NCBI GenBank assembly: GCA_047495785.1
Contig: JBLDXI010000015.1
Location: 5,084,001-5,148,000, forward strand
Direction of reading: 5' to 3'
Source: Lepidodermella squamata
Taxonomy: Eukaryota > Gastrotricha
Length of the DNA: 64,000 nucleotides
Shown here: positions 1 through 12,790 of the stretch, in pieces
Layout: every line of letters begins with the position of its first letter
How positions within the stretch are numbered: the stretch's first letter is position 1
The notes under the pieces: model-generated
The model's input: only the letters and a program-made list of their open reading frames with translations
Told to the model about the DNA's origin: nothing
Database searches by the model: none
Position numbers and translations under genes: made by a program

Positions 1-3000
1 ACCTGAGGGAATGAAACCGTGTCAAACAGAGTATGGACGAACAGACGGCTCAGCCGAGGCAATGCCAACTTAGCCATCAAAGCGACAACTTCGCTATATA
101 GGCAGCCATCACTTGCCAAGTGGCGATTGTTCGCGAAATGACTAAACAAAAGCACTGAAATTCAGCAAAACAAAACACATGAGCTTCTATGTTACCTCTG
201 AAGCAACTTAGGCGTTCGGTTCGCCCAAACTTGAAGGGAAACAATCAACCATAAAACTTGCTGCCAGTCATCCTTAACCGCTACTTTCGCTTCATTGTTA
301 GTGATGCAACAAATCAAGCATTGCGAAGAATTATGTTCTTTAATGATATTGGCGCCCTGACCAGGAGGAAACGACTGCTCATCGCTCGCCATTTTCGCCA
401 AACTAGCCGAGAGTGCCATCGACATTTTTCGAGGCAATGGAGCGGCATCAGTCAAGCTGGGCTGAAATCCGGGAATATTGCTCAGGGTGTCTTGAAGCAG
501 GTCGGACACGCTGGGAGGCAAGAAAACCCCAACAGCAGCTTTGCCTATAACCGACAGGTCCTCCATTGGTAAGTAAAAGGTTGATGCTGGTAGGGCGAAA
601 TCGTCAAGCTCAGAAGTAGCGTGGAAAAACGACTTTTCCAAGACCGGTTGAAACTCCTCAGAGTTGAGTTTCCCTCTGAATGAGGAAGCCCTTAACATAA
701 GGGGTATGTTTGGATCGCCATTGTCACTCAATTGGCTCAAACTGGGAGCAGTTGGCAAGCCCAGATGCGGAGAGCCGTGTTTGAATGGCGAACCAGAGAC
801 AGAGTTACCAGAACTTGCTCTGGAACCGGAACGACCATCGCCCAGCTCTATACTCTTCGATTTATCTCTCGAAACAGGTAAAGAAGCCATAGGAGTTTGC
901 GCGTGGTCTTTAATCGACCCTTCGGTCGAGGTTCTCGCTTTCGAATCAGACGGAAAAAATGCATTATCATCGCTTTGGTCGTACGTAACACTCGTCGTTT
1001 TAAAACGCGAAGGTTTGAACATACTACTCAGTCGGCTGCCAATCGACGATATTGAACTCATTTGACGTCGAACGATTGGTCGGGCAACTTTCGATTCCTC
1101 AACAGTAGAATTGCCTCTTGTTACTGGGAGAGACGGTCGCTGGCCCAGCATAGGCCGAGCTGGCGCGGAGTGACCGTTATTTCTTGCGAGTTCCGAGGCG
1201 ATATCTATGCTTTCAGCTGAAGATGTCGAAGAGGAGGAGTATGTATCAAAGAGGACAGGTGGCAGCTCGTTTGTGCTAAACCTGCGCATTTTAGTTGAAG
1301 ACATCGAACTGCGGCTTTCGTGCGGAGAGTCGACGATGTTGATGTCGGGAATAGCGGAAGCGACTCTGTGAATACCAGGCGATCCATCCACGTCAATCAC
1401 AGGCAATGACAAGGCGCTATGATTGGCTCTATTCAAGGTCGACTTTCGCCTTCGATCAACCCATTCGCATTCTTTCAACATGTCGGGATCGACGGAATTA
1501 GCAACACTGCTGAGAGCGATCAAAGCTGTTCCTCGAATCGAAAAAACCGGTGAAGATCGCGACAACGAATGAAAAGCTGCGATCATGTTGAACCCGTTGA
1601 AATGGGGGCTTGAAGTTAGCCAATCCGATCCCAAAGGGGATGAGCCTATATTCGCCAATATGCAAATTGAGCTGCGAATGGAAGCAACAACCGAACTGCT
1701 GTAAGGTGACTGGTCAACTTTCAAATCGCAGAAAGCGTAATAGGTAACGATTTCACAGCATCGGCGAACGAATTCAACTGTGTTTTGATTAAGCAGCATA
1801 ATGCCCAGCTGCGAACGAGCCATCATGCTGAAAATGGAAGACGGGAAGTGGCGTCCGGGTAATTTCAGCCGTTGATGACTTCGCACGTTTGAATAGTGCT
1901 CAGCTGTACCGGGCTGGCGTGAAAACGAGCTCGAAAACGACTCCGTGAAAATTTCATCGTAAAATTGCGAATACGTTACTTGCAATGATTCGTTAGCCCA
2001 TGATTCAAGCTCTTTTAGAACAATTTCTCTTGCTCCTTGAACTTGCCACGCTCCCGGTGAGACTAAAATGCACCCATGAAGCAGGCGATGAGCAATATCA
2101 GACAAACGGAAAGGTGGCTTCAACGAACGCATCACAGTTCCCGCTATCGGGCATCTTGGCAGAAGTTCCAAGAGAGCTAGAGCCGTGCTATCGCTAACCT
2201 TCCAAACATCATCTGATATCAGCGGGGTGATTAAAGGCACGGCCCATTTCGAAAACGAAAATTGATCGTCGATTTTTAACCACAACCCCGTGATTAAACG
2301 AACTGCATATAATCGATTTTCCTCTTCGTCACTTTTCAGTGCCAATTCGAGTAAATTTCTCGAACTCTCGGAAGTAGCGAAGTTGAGGAAAGAGAGCGCA
2401 AGGCGGAAGGTTTCGGAAGACTGGGCGTTATTAATAAACGATCGGAGGACTTCAAACGCATTTGAACGATGCTCGATCAGCAGTGTTTGGCGGTGGGCGG
2501 AACTGGTACAAACGCCAAGGATGGCGAACCAAAATTGAGCACCAGCTCGTGGTAATGACCCGATCGATATGTAGCCGGAGCCATTTTCGCCAACTTGGCA
2601 CTGAGGATTCGCAACGACGGAATTCAGAGTACGGCTAAAAATTTACATTTAGACAGCACATGTTTAAAAGGTTCATCTAAACTCTTACCAGATATCACTG
2701 ATCAAGTCGCCAGCAATTTTGAAATATTCGGCTTTTCCAGAACTTGTCACACTAAGCGATGAGCCTGGAGCAGGTCCAGCTTCTTGTGTATTCGCCTCGA
2801 GTAAAAATTCCATTAAACTGATGCCGCAATGAGCTATGTCAGCTAATCGACTTTTTGATTTGTTGTTGCTCGTTCTGCCGCCATTACGTAACGCTGCTGA
2901 AATGTCTGCATGGCAGAAGCTGCCTGTTGATTTATAAAATGCGGCCAAGTTACGAAAAGCCGTAATGAGATCGCTATCAGAAACTGCCCGGCGAATTTCG

Positions 3001-5096
3001 TTGTGGGTCAGACTTAGTAACATGCGAATCGACGGCCAAACAACCGAATCCATGTGAGGAATTGCCAGCAAGAGCCCCGTGTTTTCAAGAAGCTGCCTGC
3101 AACATATAATCAAGTTATAAATGATCAGACCTATGAATATCTTTTCGACTTACTTGGCAAATGAAGAACTTTGGCTGCGAGGTCTATTAGCAACAGGCTG
3201 AGGCGGTATGAAAGAATCATTGCCGAGTTGGGAAGCAGGTTTCGGACAGTAGCGCAAAATCAGCTCTAAATGGAGACTAGACGGCTTATTATCGGCGGCT
3301 GATAATAACGACTCCGTATGATTGGTAATATCGAAAATCTTCTGAACGACATCTTGTCGCTCAGCTGTAACCATGTCACTCTGAAACGCTGCGATACATT
3401 TCTCAACCTCGTCCCAAGCGAGCGAACTGTTGCTCAGCAGGCGCTTGGACTGGTAGAAAACATGGGCCAGAATTACGGCAGCTTGTACGCCCAAGCACTC
3501 AACCTCGGCTAGATGCGGATCCGCCTGGATAATGCCAGCTTTCAACGTAGGTTTCGTGCCTCGAAGAGCGTAATGAAGGCAAGACATCGAAAACGTAATC
3601 AAAGCACTGACTAGTTGAGCCTCGATGAACGCGGAAAGAATCAGAGCAACTAGCGTGGAAACCGGGTCAGGAGGTGGTGCTATATAGGCGAAACGTTGCG
3701 AAAATTGAAAATAAAGCAACTCCTCAGCTTCCGCGGCAACAAATCCTTCGGTTATCGACCAACCTTCCTCAAATTTTCTAGGATCCGTGCTGAGTATAGC
3801 CTTTGGTATTTCCGTCGTCCACTCAGGTGTTTGAATGTTGAAAATAGCGGCGAGCAACGCTAACAGTTCCCGCTGGCGTTTGATACGCTTCTGGGAGACG
3901 CGGCTTGTTATGAAATAACCGCTATTGTCAGCGCCTGGTTCGAATCCCATAGGAGGAGCAAGGCCGTTTAATAATTCACGGCAATAATTGCCGCCACCCA
4001 AAAGCGCAAATGCCCCGGGGACTGAGTGAATGATTTTCATGAGTGTGAATCTCGCAGCCTGCCATTGAAATGTTGGCGTTTTATCTTCACCCTGATTCGG
4101 ATGCGGTTGAGGAATATCGGGAGAGACAGTGTCATCTGAAAATCGAGCTATGAGCAATTCCAAACAGCCACTTGAATAGACTGCACGTCGCGTGTGAGGA
4201 AAATTCAGCAAATGAACGAAAACCCCGGCGATTGCTTCGTTAACAGACATATAGAAAGTTTCCGATAAAGCAACTGTCATCAAAGCGTGTAACATAGGCG
4301 GAGTTGGAAGGTCAGGCGCCACGCTCGAAGCTAAACACGCCTCTGAGATGATTTCGGCAGTCAATTTTCGGGGAATAACAGTTTGATGCTTCGGAGACTT
4401 GCTTTGATTTTGCTGCCAGGCAGTTGCATTTCCCTCATTTAATATGGCAGCGCAACACGATGAAACTATCACACCAAAAAAATCCGAAACATCTTTGGTT
4501 GGGCAATGAAGAACAGCTAGTCTATACAGCTTCGAAACCAATCGAATGGTTTGAAAATAATCAGAATTTGATTGCGCAGCAGTATCCAAGCATCTGAAAC
4601 AACATTTTGTAAAATAATTTTATACCGGTTTTTTAGTTTCTAAGCACCTTGCGATTGGTATATTAGTGTTCAAACGAAATAGTATTGCCAATTCACGCGG
4701 AGATGAAACCACAAGGCGGATAGCTCTAGCCGAAGCAGCGCGAAGTGAAGTGGAATTTGATAGCAGACCAAGATGGAACCCTTGCAAAACACGCTGCTCG
4801 AACTGATTTTCAGAGATTGTCGCAGCATCTCGGGAAACACCACGTTGAGGAGCAATGCTTTTCGCAAGGGCATTCAACGTTTCCACGTTTTTACGCACAT
4901 CAGCTGGAGTCGCATTACTTGAGTAACAACTCGATATGCCATTCAAAAATCTTTCAACTAAAGTTGCAGTGCTCTCCTCGACGAAATCCTCACGCAAAAA
5001 GCTATTGCCCCGATCCCTTTGATAACCTTGAAAACAACATAAAACTCAGATCATTGATTTCCGAATCAACCGTTTCTTACCCCTGCGAGTGTTCAT
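1..5096 (-). CDS. RICTOR: RICTOR, mTORC2 scaffold subunit (3' end outside window)
   Basis: Rapamycin-insensitive companion of mTOR, the armadillo-type scaffold that defines TOR complex 2. Exons: 5096-5081, 5026-4648, 4593-3154, 3096-2689, 2634-196 and 141-3; introns are 54, 54, 57, 54 and 54 bp. The exons sum to exactly 1607 codons and end on a GT at 2-1, so the last exon(s) lie left of the window. Family landmarks: IARCLDTAAQ at the exon 2/3 junction, DPRKFEEGW and EGFVAAEAEELL with LVALILSAFIEA in exon 3, ANIGSSPLGSDWL followed by FSIRGTALIALSSVA in exon 5, then a long Ser-rich tail, a CLIC zinc-ligand-like segment, and the C-terminal block CLYSEVVALMAKLALPRLSR in the last exon. The true start is the ATG at 5096; a two-codon upstream ORF directly abuts it. 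Identity rests on remembered family similarity, not a search. Confidence 0.93.
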
Positions 5097-5408
5097 TCAG
5101 GTCATTTTTATCAATTCAAATAAAATTCAGCTAACAGTAATAATAACAAACGATTAGTACAAGAGGACAAAATATATTGCAAATTCGAATATTTTTCAAC
5201 AACACCGACTAACAATATAATGGACTAGAACCGGCGAAACTCGACTAAAATGACAAGCAGTTTGTGAGAAAATACGAGGTTCAAAATTCTGCAACACTAT
5301 CTCAGATCCAAAACATCGAAGAAGAACCACGGGAAATTCATATAAATCGTAAGCACAATGGGGTAAATCTCGGCTTAGTTAATTATAAGCATGAGTCGAT
5401 TTTGGCAG
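5097..5408. promoter_or_regulatory. RICTOR 5' leader / intergenic gap to thioredoxin
   Basis: This 312-bp stretch lies between the thioredoxin stop and the RICTOR ATG, both on the minus strand. Reading the minus strand, it holds a pyrimidine-rich tract ending in TTACTGTTAG about 30 bases before the start, which looks like a 3' splice site. It also holds a minimal upstream ORF (ATG ACC TGA at 5105-5097) whose stop codon touches the RICTOR ATG. No other coding signal was seen. Confidence 0.4.
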
Positions 5409-5867
5409 TCAAGGGCAGTATTTCTGAAAGAAAATAAGATATTTTAAAAGATCAAAGATGATGTAATCTTTACCTCCATTCGGCTTTTGAGCTCGTCGAC
5501 ATTGGCTCCAATGAACATGTCTACTTTCTCCTTCTTGTGATAAAAGAAAAATGTTGGCATTGCAGAGACAGATAATTCCATTGCAAGATCTTCTACTTCG
5601 TCGACATCACATTTGTACAGCGCAATGTTATTTTTGAATTTGTCGTTGGTTGACCATAAATTCTGTAGCGCGGAGAAATCATCGAGATGTATATTCCATT
5701 CAGTAGATGGGTGAACTAAATCTCACCTCAACTTTTGGAGCGATAATTTTGCATGGCCCACACCAAGTAGCATAAAAATCAATCACGACAAGCTTGTCGA
5801 TCGAAACTTCCAAAACTTGATCAAATTCTTCCTTTGAGTGGATAGCAATAAACGAATCTCCGCCCAT
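5409..5867 (-). CDS. Thioredoxin (114 aa)
   Basis: A small classical thioredoxin, a cytosolic protein-disulfide reductase recycled by thioredoxin reductase. Exons 5867-5727, 5662-5474 and 5423-5409 (introns 64 and 50 bp) give 114 residues; the last exon encodes only four residues and the stop. The active site WCGPCK is at residues 35-40 (Cys36 and Cys39), preceded by the buried-strand motif VVIDFYAT. The cis-proline loop AMPTFFFY and the C-terminal helix with ANVDELKSR complete the fold. An in-frame TTG exists further upstream, but the first ATG (5867) gives a normal thioredoxin N-terminus with no transit peptide visible, so a cytosolic form is most likely. A TTTAG 3' splice site lies shortly upstream of the ATG. 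Confidence 0.92.
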
Positions 5868-8566
5868 TTCAAAATTAGGAATGTCTAAATACAAATTTGC
5901 CTAAATTAATGTAACGAGAGAATCAGAATATTTGTAAAAAAAACCTATGCGCAACGAATAGAACGACGCAGCCCATCACATAAAATTTGGAAAGCAGATG
6001 CACTGTCGAGACTAATATATATTTAGAGGATCGATCGCATAGGTAATCACGCATAGAACACTCGAATTTCGCATTAAAATTCAATCCAGTTGTCGAAATG
6101 ACATTAATTGTTTATGAATAGTCTCACTCCAACTAAAATGAATCGATTAAAATCACGTTGAGTGGGAACGCAGGTGTGAGGTGAAATAAAATAAAACTGA
6201 ACCGTTCAAGACTATCCATACTTATGTATGATGTTAAAATTGAGATGCCCGTGGAAAAATAAATCAAGGACAAAACACACGAATATATATGTACAGAGCA
6301 GGGTATTAGCTCGTATCACTCCGTTATTTTTATATGTTAGGCTGAAAGGATCTTCAACTGTAACTGCAACTGTCGTAAATTTCACTTAGCACATTATTTT
6401 TAAGGAATTTCAGGCAGTGAAACCCAATGTTTAGAAAATTAATATTAGCGATGTAAACAGGCAAAACCAAGATGTTCGAGATTTGGTAAAACAACACCAG
6501 TCATTAAAGTCTGGAGTACCGTGTGTTCGTATGCGCGATTGCAGCCTGATCATAATTACTGTTGTTTGTTTTATTGCAGGTTTTTTCGCAATAATCCCCG
6601 TTCCGGTACCGTGCCTTTATGCAACTGCGATGGACATTACCGTTCGATTAATGGAATCGAATTCGCGCGAAGGATTGATGTACCGGGCGCATTTTTTTCC
6701 AGTAGTGCTGTTTTACCAGATCACGAACGAAGAGAGAAAGTCATGATTCGCAGAGTTGAATTTGACTGTTATAATCGATCATCCAATCAATAAAATAGAA
6801 CCTTACAAGAGCTATGAAAAATAACCTGCCCATGTAAACTACAGATATCTAACAGATATACAGATACATATATATATATATATATATACAGATTACAGAT
6901 ATATAACGTTGAATGCAGTGCGTTAATATTTATGAGCTTCCAGCATGGGAAGAAGGATAAATCGAGCGCATAAAGTGTGACGATAAATAAGTACAATTAT
7001 TAGCAGTCCGCCGCCCAACTATGATGTAAGTAACCCTACAACCTTAATCTGACCACTGGCCAGAATCAAATCCAGTAATCCGCAAATTAAACGTGCTAGG
7101 TCGAATCTTCCCTAAATACAGGAAAATCCAAATAGTTGGATCAAAGTACCGGTTACAATAAGCCAGACCGAAATCCGATGAATGCAAGATCTTGGTGCAT
7201 TAACAGCTGTGATTAGATCGCTGGGAATACAAATTATTACTATTGGGCGTAACAGGCGAACCAGCAGGCGAATGACTCAAAATTAGCTTGCAGCTGCATC
7301 GATCCTTTCCGATGGAACAAAATTCGGCTATGACGCACCGGCAGGGGTTACATTTTCGGTTTGAAAGAGAAAGACCATGTTTAGCTTTATGGTTAGGTTA
7401 AGGTTAAGATTAGGGTTAGGAGAGGCTTTAAGGTTAAGTTGTGGGTTTTTCCTAGAAGTTGACCCATACTAATAGAGCAAGAGAAAGCAAGAGATAGCAA
7501 GAATGCAAATGCTGGAACGGTTTCTTATGCACAATCAGGGAATATCAAACAGGGAAACAACGATGTACGACGTGCGACGTTCCTCATTCCGAATTAAAGG
7601 AGCGTTAAACCAGAGCAGTTTGAATATTTGATTTCTCCAGCTTCTTCGTCTTTTGGGGTGCTCTTGTAGCTCGGGAGTTTCGCATCTCCGTTATGAAGGC
7701 TTAACAGTTTTGGGGTCACCTCGGCTTAACAGTTGGATTTTCAACTAAAATATACGGCTGCTCTGTTAGCGGGTTAACTTCATAAAATTCTCGCCGATAA
7801 TTTATTAAAAATCTTATATAAGCAACGAATGCAACAAACTAATGACTAAATTGTCAGTACTCAAAATAATTTAATGGAAATTTTTTTGCGCGCAATTTTT
7901 GAAAAGTTTCGGTTTGGGATGTTGCGCGACGCGCGATGCTCCACTTTTGAACCTCGGGTTGGACACGGCGTGTGAGGGCTTGATCGAAGATTGGGCTCTA
8001 AGCATTGAGCATTGTCCAAGAACCGTGCGAATTCAGCCGACAGGCTCCTGTCGCGTTGTTTCTCGCTGACTTGAGTTTAACAATTAACTGCCTGTTGCCT
8101 GTCAGATTGCAGAATTTAGCCATCTTTCTATTAGCTCAAAGCTTGCGCGAGCGCAAAAGACTGCCGACAAATAGTCTACGAACACTTCTTAAATTGTTGA
8201 TTATTTTTACTACATTCGTTGTATTGCTGTGTACTGATTGTTGCGACTTATGAAACGTAGTTTAGTTTAGCGAATAATTATATGTTATATGGTTTCATAT
8301 GCAGGTTTCAGTTCCTATCTTAGCTTAAATGAATGTTGCCAATAGCCCGTAATACATAATGCTTTGACTAGGGATTTGGGCTGTGGCAGCGATATGAAAG
8401 CTAGATACTAGGTACTCCACATCACTAGGCTTCTAAGGCGAAAGTATGTCCAATTTTCAATTTTCTAGCGCTGCCTCGTTTCAATAAATATATGCCGTTT
8501 CAGCTTCACAATGCGGGAAAGAGCTTTTTTATGTCTAATTTCAAATGATCCTATAGACTTTTGAAT
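5868..8566. other. Intergenic, 2.7 kb, no supported gene
   Basis: This AT-rich stretch separates the divergently transcribed thioredoxin and coiled-coil genes, so both promoters are probably here. I see an (AT)n run near 6868-6890, a telomere-like GGTTA-rich tract at 7391-7420, a repeated GGCTTAACAGTT at 7698 and 7723, and two overlapping ORFs (6483-6793) in unlike frames that I could not support as coding. Confidence 0.5.
7391..7420. repeat. Degenerate telomere-like GGTTA repeat
   Basis: Thirty bases made almost wholly of GGTTA, GGTTAA and one TTAGGG-like unit. This resembles a short, decayed interstitial telomeric tract, but it is short enough to be chance. Confidence 0.35.
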
Positions 8567-10292
8567 ATGCAAAACAGTTTTCATAACAATATTGCAGTCA
8601 TCAAACCCAGTAATGTCGCCGCATCCCCGGATGAAAATGTTGGTCATACAAGTGGTGAGTGCATTCTATGTAACCAGCTATTTAATATCTTCCAATCTTC
8701 ATTAGAGACAGGGAAACCTGTTTATGGTGGTTATGGCGATTTCTCGTCATCTCAAAAGAGCATGATGATGAGAACTGTGTTCAGTACTGTTCCTGACGGA
8801 GGCTCACAGCAGGCAGTGGTTGATATGATTGCAGAACGAGATCGAACTATTGAGAACCTGATGAGTCAACTATCGCTTGCCAATAGGGAACGCGCAATCC
8901 TCGAGGGCACATACAATGCATCGCTTAATCGTCTAAGGCAATCCGTCGTCAGTCAAGGCGACAGCTCTGCAGCTGAGGCTGCTCTTGAAGCCCGTTTGGC
9001 GGCTCGAGATTTCGAGTTCTCTAGGGCTCAAGAACAGTGGCTAGATGAGCGAGAAAAACTATTGGTTGACCTGGAGGATGCTATTCACCAGAGAGATGAT
9101 TCACTGAGACGGCAGCGCGAGTTGGAGCAGCGACTCGCTGCCACAGATCAAAAGACTCGAGAAAGAAGCGTCAAACTAGCTCAAGTGAAAGAAAAATATG
9201 AGCGTTATAAGGAACGTTACCGTGAATTGTTCGAAGTCAAGAAGCAAATGGAAGAATATTTGGCTAAATTACCGACTGAATATGAACTTAATAAAGCTAA
9301 TAGCGAAATTGCTCGTCTGGAAAGAGAAGGCTCAGCTCTCAAGGAAAAATGCAACTCGATCGATAGTGAGCTAACGAGTGTTCGCCAACAAAAACTCGAC
9401 TTGGAAAATGTGGTTTCTCAGCAAGCTGCAGAACTCGTCGAAATGAAGTCGGAAATTGAACGGCTTCAAAGTGAATTGAAACCGGTATTACAGCTATCAA
9501 ATGACAGGTCTGGCTTAGCTAGTAAGCCGTTGGAATATCAGATCGGCGTTTATAAGAAGATTGTGGCTGACCTGGAGAAAGAGGTTGATAAGCAGAAGCA
9601 AGTAAGCTTTAAATGGTTGAAAGTGTTCATTTTATTGCGATTGCTTTTCTAGATTGGTCAGCTTTACTATAACCAGGTGCAAATTCAAAAGAAAGCGACG
9701 GAGGATTTGCGCAAAGAACTCTCGGAGAAAATATCGAAAAACGAAGCGGATATCCGCGTTCTCCAAACGGAACTCGACTCAAAAGAGTTGGAAAATAACC
9801 GTTTACTAATCGACTTGCGAAAACTGCAATCAGCAAATCAAGATCACTTGGTGCTAATCGAAGATTTGAAGCAGAAGTGAGCTCGAAGTCGATTTTTATT
9901 TTATTTGTTTACGTTATATAAATTTCAGAGTTCGAAATTTTGACTCGATTGCTTCCGGCGATGCGGGGGCTCTGCACGAAGATCTGGTCGAGAAAATGTA
10001 TCGATGTGTTGATAAGTGCACTCGCTTAGAATCAGCCTTGACTCGTCTCATTCAAGTCGCCGTTGAATACGAAGACAAACGGATATGCACGAGAATGGCA
10101 AGCTCTGTTGACGTGACCAAGTTGCTGTCGACTACGATACCTGTTGTGGTTTTCGAAGATGATCTTGATACCTCAACCAAACTAATCGCTCTTTTAAAAC
10201 ACTCGGATACGATTGCTGAAAGCCTGGATCAAACTCACGAACGTTTGATGCGCGCAGTTGCGACCGTACAGGCTGAAGCGTTCCCTTGGTGA
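8567..10292 (+). CDS. Long coiled-coil protein, unidentified (523 aa)
   Basis: Exons 8567-8654, 8706-9601, 9653-9876 and 9929-10292 (introns 51, 51 and 52 bp) sum to 524 codons. The N-terminal ~75 residues are Ser/Gly-rich (including ETGKPVYGG and FSTVPDGG). Residues from about 80 to 440 are almost continuous heptads rich in Glu, Lys, Arg and Leu, for example AQVKEKYERYKERYRELFEV. The C-terminal ~110 residues look globular, with VVVFEDDLDTSTKL and ending EAFPW. No catalytic motif is visible. The composition would suit a centrosomal or ciliary-base protein, and the convergent neighbour is POC5, but I do not recognise the family and make no functional claim. The ATG at 8567 is chosen; the longer reading frame starts at a TTG. 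Confidence 0.8.
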
Positions 10293-10654
10293 ATTTCCTC
10301 TAGTCATGATTTTTTTATATTGTGGATTTCCTTGTCTTATTGTTATTGTTTTAACATCAATCCTCGATCGTTCACGCTGTCACCTTATTATCAAAAAATA
10401 CACCATTGCATGTTTCTTAACCATTTAAATTCACCGGATTGTGACGATTAATTGTTTTTCGAACAAAAATAAACTCAGAGACTGAATATTTTTATTGAGA
10501 TTTTGTAATGTGAAGAGCAAAAACAAAACTGGTCGGTGCGTCTTATTAGAAAGCAAAATTACTTCGGCAAGTGCACTTTGATAAAACAAAATGAGCATCA
10601 AATTAAAAACAAAAGATCAATTCTATTGCAGTCACCGATTCACAGATATACTAT
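10293..10654. terminator. Convergent 3' ends of the coiled-coil gene and POC5
   Basis: This 362-bp AT-rich gap lies between two convergent genes. A plus-strand AATAAA near 10467 could serve the coiled-coil gene. No other structure was seen. Confidence 0.4.
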
Positions 10655-12648
10655 TCAGATTTTCGAAGAATGCTGATGAGCAAAGTGGACCTTCTTAGGA
10701 TCGTTGAGATCAACCGGGCGGCCCTTTGACGATGGGGAGCTAGGCGGGATACGTCTACTCACAACCGGCTGTTCTGGTATTCTTCCAGTCGACGAATGCG
10801 AACGAACAGGCTCACGCGCAATCATGTGAGCACGTATCACTCGTTGTTGAGGCTGAGTATTTTCGGTGCCTGATTTGCGGCCAGTGAATGAACCGGATTT
10901 CAACGTAGACTGAGAGACCGAACTATTTTCACGTGTAACTGTATAAACTGGTGCCGCGTTTCCAGCTGCCGAGCCTCCGGGTGCAAAAAATGGTAAAATT
11001 GGGACTTGATTGCCAGGAGGAGCAGCTGTATAACCTTCATTTTCCGATTGCTGATCGGCGGTTTCTTCAAGCTCGTTATCTGAAATGAATTTTATATGAA
11101 CCCAGTAACTTCAAATTTGTTAAATAATTACCGTTGTCATGCGGCCTGAACATGCCCAGGGCTTCCATGTTCAATGCACAGACACCTCGCATAAACGCCT
11201 TCTTCATGTTTTCTTCGTACCACTCGCGCTCTTTGTGCAAGCGTTGAACTTCAACTCTCGAGGCTTCGAGCGCTTCATTAGCTGATGCCAATTTAGCCTC
11301 ATAGTCATTCGTCAGCTGCAGGCAAACTTCTTGAGCTTTGGCTTGACAAGCGCGCTCTACTCGATGGCGCCATTTTCCAACCAGCAACGAATGCCAAGCG
11401 TTCCAAACCTGGCGGTAAAGCGTTCTTTCGTAATGCTGAGCGGCCAATTTTGAACAGAAAGCTTCCCGCCGCTTGTCCGCATGTTGATGCCGCCATTCAG
11501 AAAAGCGTCGCTGCATTTCTAGCCGGTCACGATGCCTGTGAAGCGACTGAGTCAAATTCGAAATGACCTGGTCTTTACGAGAGAGTGATAGCTCGTAAGT
11601 CGCCAAGAGCTCGCGAACGGAATCGACCTCTTCACGCAGCGAACGCAGCTCAGAGTTGTGGCGATCTTTCTCTTTATTTAAAAGGTGATGGAAATTTCCG
11701 GCAATTCGACATTTTGCCTGCCCGAACTCAGCGAGAATATTGCGTTTCAGCTCGCCGCTCCATTGATCGAGTAAATTTTCAGTTCGAAGCAGATCGCCAT
11801 CCCCGCCTGTATTCGCCAGCTGCTCCAGCGCACTGGCTTCACTCACATTAGCCAGATTATTAGCCGTTGGCCGTGAATTTGCAGAGTACATCAAACCCTT
11901 CGTCAAACGGCCGGTTGGCTTCTTCTGAGGGGATCTTTTCACTGACTGCTTGACGGGTGATTCCTTCTCAGGAACAAATCTATTCTTAGGCAAGGCTCCG
12001 TTTCGAAATACTGAAATTGAAATATTCAAACTGTGCACTCGAGTTACTATATTTACTTACATGACTCAAATTCTGAAGTTGATGCTTCTGATTGCAGGTG
12101 ATTGTTCGAACCAAAATAGGGACGTGAATGACTTGATCTCGTTTCGAAACCACTAAGATCGTGCTTATCCTTCTCTTTCCGCGAGATTTCTTCTTGAGTA
12201 GAAGCAGACGAAGCTGATAGTTCTTTGCCGATAATATCTACGATGTCGCCAGTTGGATCTGATGATTCCAGTAAATTCTTTGGAGGATCTTTGCGGACCT
12301 GAGTTGGCTTGACCGGGCGAGGATTTTCATCGTCCGATACATCAACCAGCCGTGCTGAAGAGAAGGCGTGCCCTTGTGGGTACGTGTCTACCTCGCGCGC
12401 TACTTGCCCCAAAAATTGCTCGACAATCGCTGGGATACTCTCGACGTTCGGCATTAAAACAGCAGATTTTAGAACTGATTCGTACTCATCCTGTTAAATT
12501 ATTTCGAATGAAAATAGGCTGGCATGGATTAAGCTGAACACACCTGAAGACGAGACGAAACTGAGCTGCCTCGGGACTCCAGGCCGTCATTGTTAGGGGG
12601 TGCTTCCCCGTAGGCATCATCAGGTGATGCTGATCGAGCAGAAGCCAT
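10655..12648 (-). CDS. POC5: POC5 centriolar protein (612 aa)
   Basis: POC5 is a centrin-binding protein of the centriole distal lumen, needed for centriole elongation. Exons 12648-12544, 12490-12061, 12010-11132 and 11079-10655 (introns 53, 50 and 52 bp) give 612 residues, close to the usual ~575. Diagnostic features: an N-terminal segment including IPAIVEQFLGQVAREV; tandem Trp-containing centrin-binding segments (SEWRHQHADKRREAF and YRQVWNAWHSLLVGKWRHRV); and the signature near the end of the coiled coil, MKKAFMRGVCALNMEAL. The start ATG (12648) lies 142 bp downstream of the ACAD8-like stop on the same strand, with an AG acceptor 12 nt before it, so it may be the third gene of an operon. 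The C-terminal ~140 residues are low-complexity. Confidence 0.9.
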
Positions 12649-12660
12649 GGTTAATATTAC

Positions 12661-12690
12661 CTAATTTGAAATAAATGAGTTGCTGTATTT
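12661..12690 (-). other. 3' splice-site-like signal just upstream of the POC5 ATG
   Basis: Minus-strand TTATTTCAAATTAG ends 12 nt before the POC5 start codon. No donor and promoter space can be seen between the ACAD8-like stop and this site. It is a possible spliced-leader acceptor. Confidence 0.4.
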
Positions 12691-12790
12691 TAAAATATAC
12701 TCAATAACGGGTCGCAGATCAAACAAAATATCATCATAATTTCTTAGCTCTAAACAACTTCGGATGAGAATAATTTTTAAGTCATGCAGT

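Noticed and set aside
192-1065. Plus-strand ORFs over the RICTOR C-terminal region
   Set aside because: They are antisense shadows of a strongly coding minus-strand exon.
3938-3948. tRNA B-box-like GGTTCGAATCC
   Set aside because: It lies in the RICTOR coding exon, with no A box or cloverleaf around it.
6483-6793. Two overlapping plus-strand ORFs, one after a TTGCAG acceptor
   Set aside because: No domain, no partner exon, and the two frames compete; not enough to call a gene.
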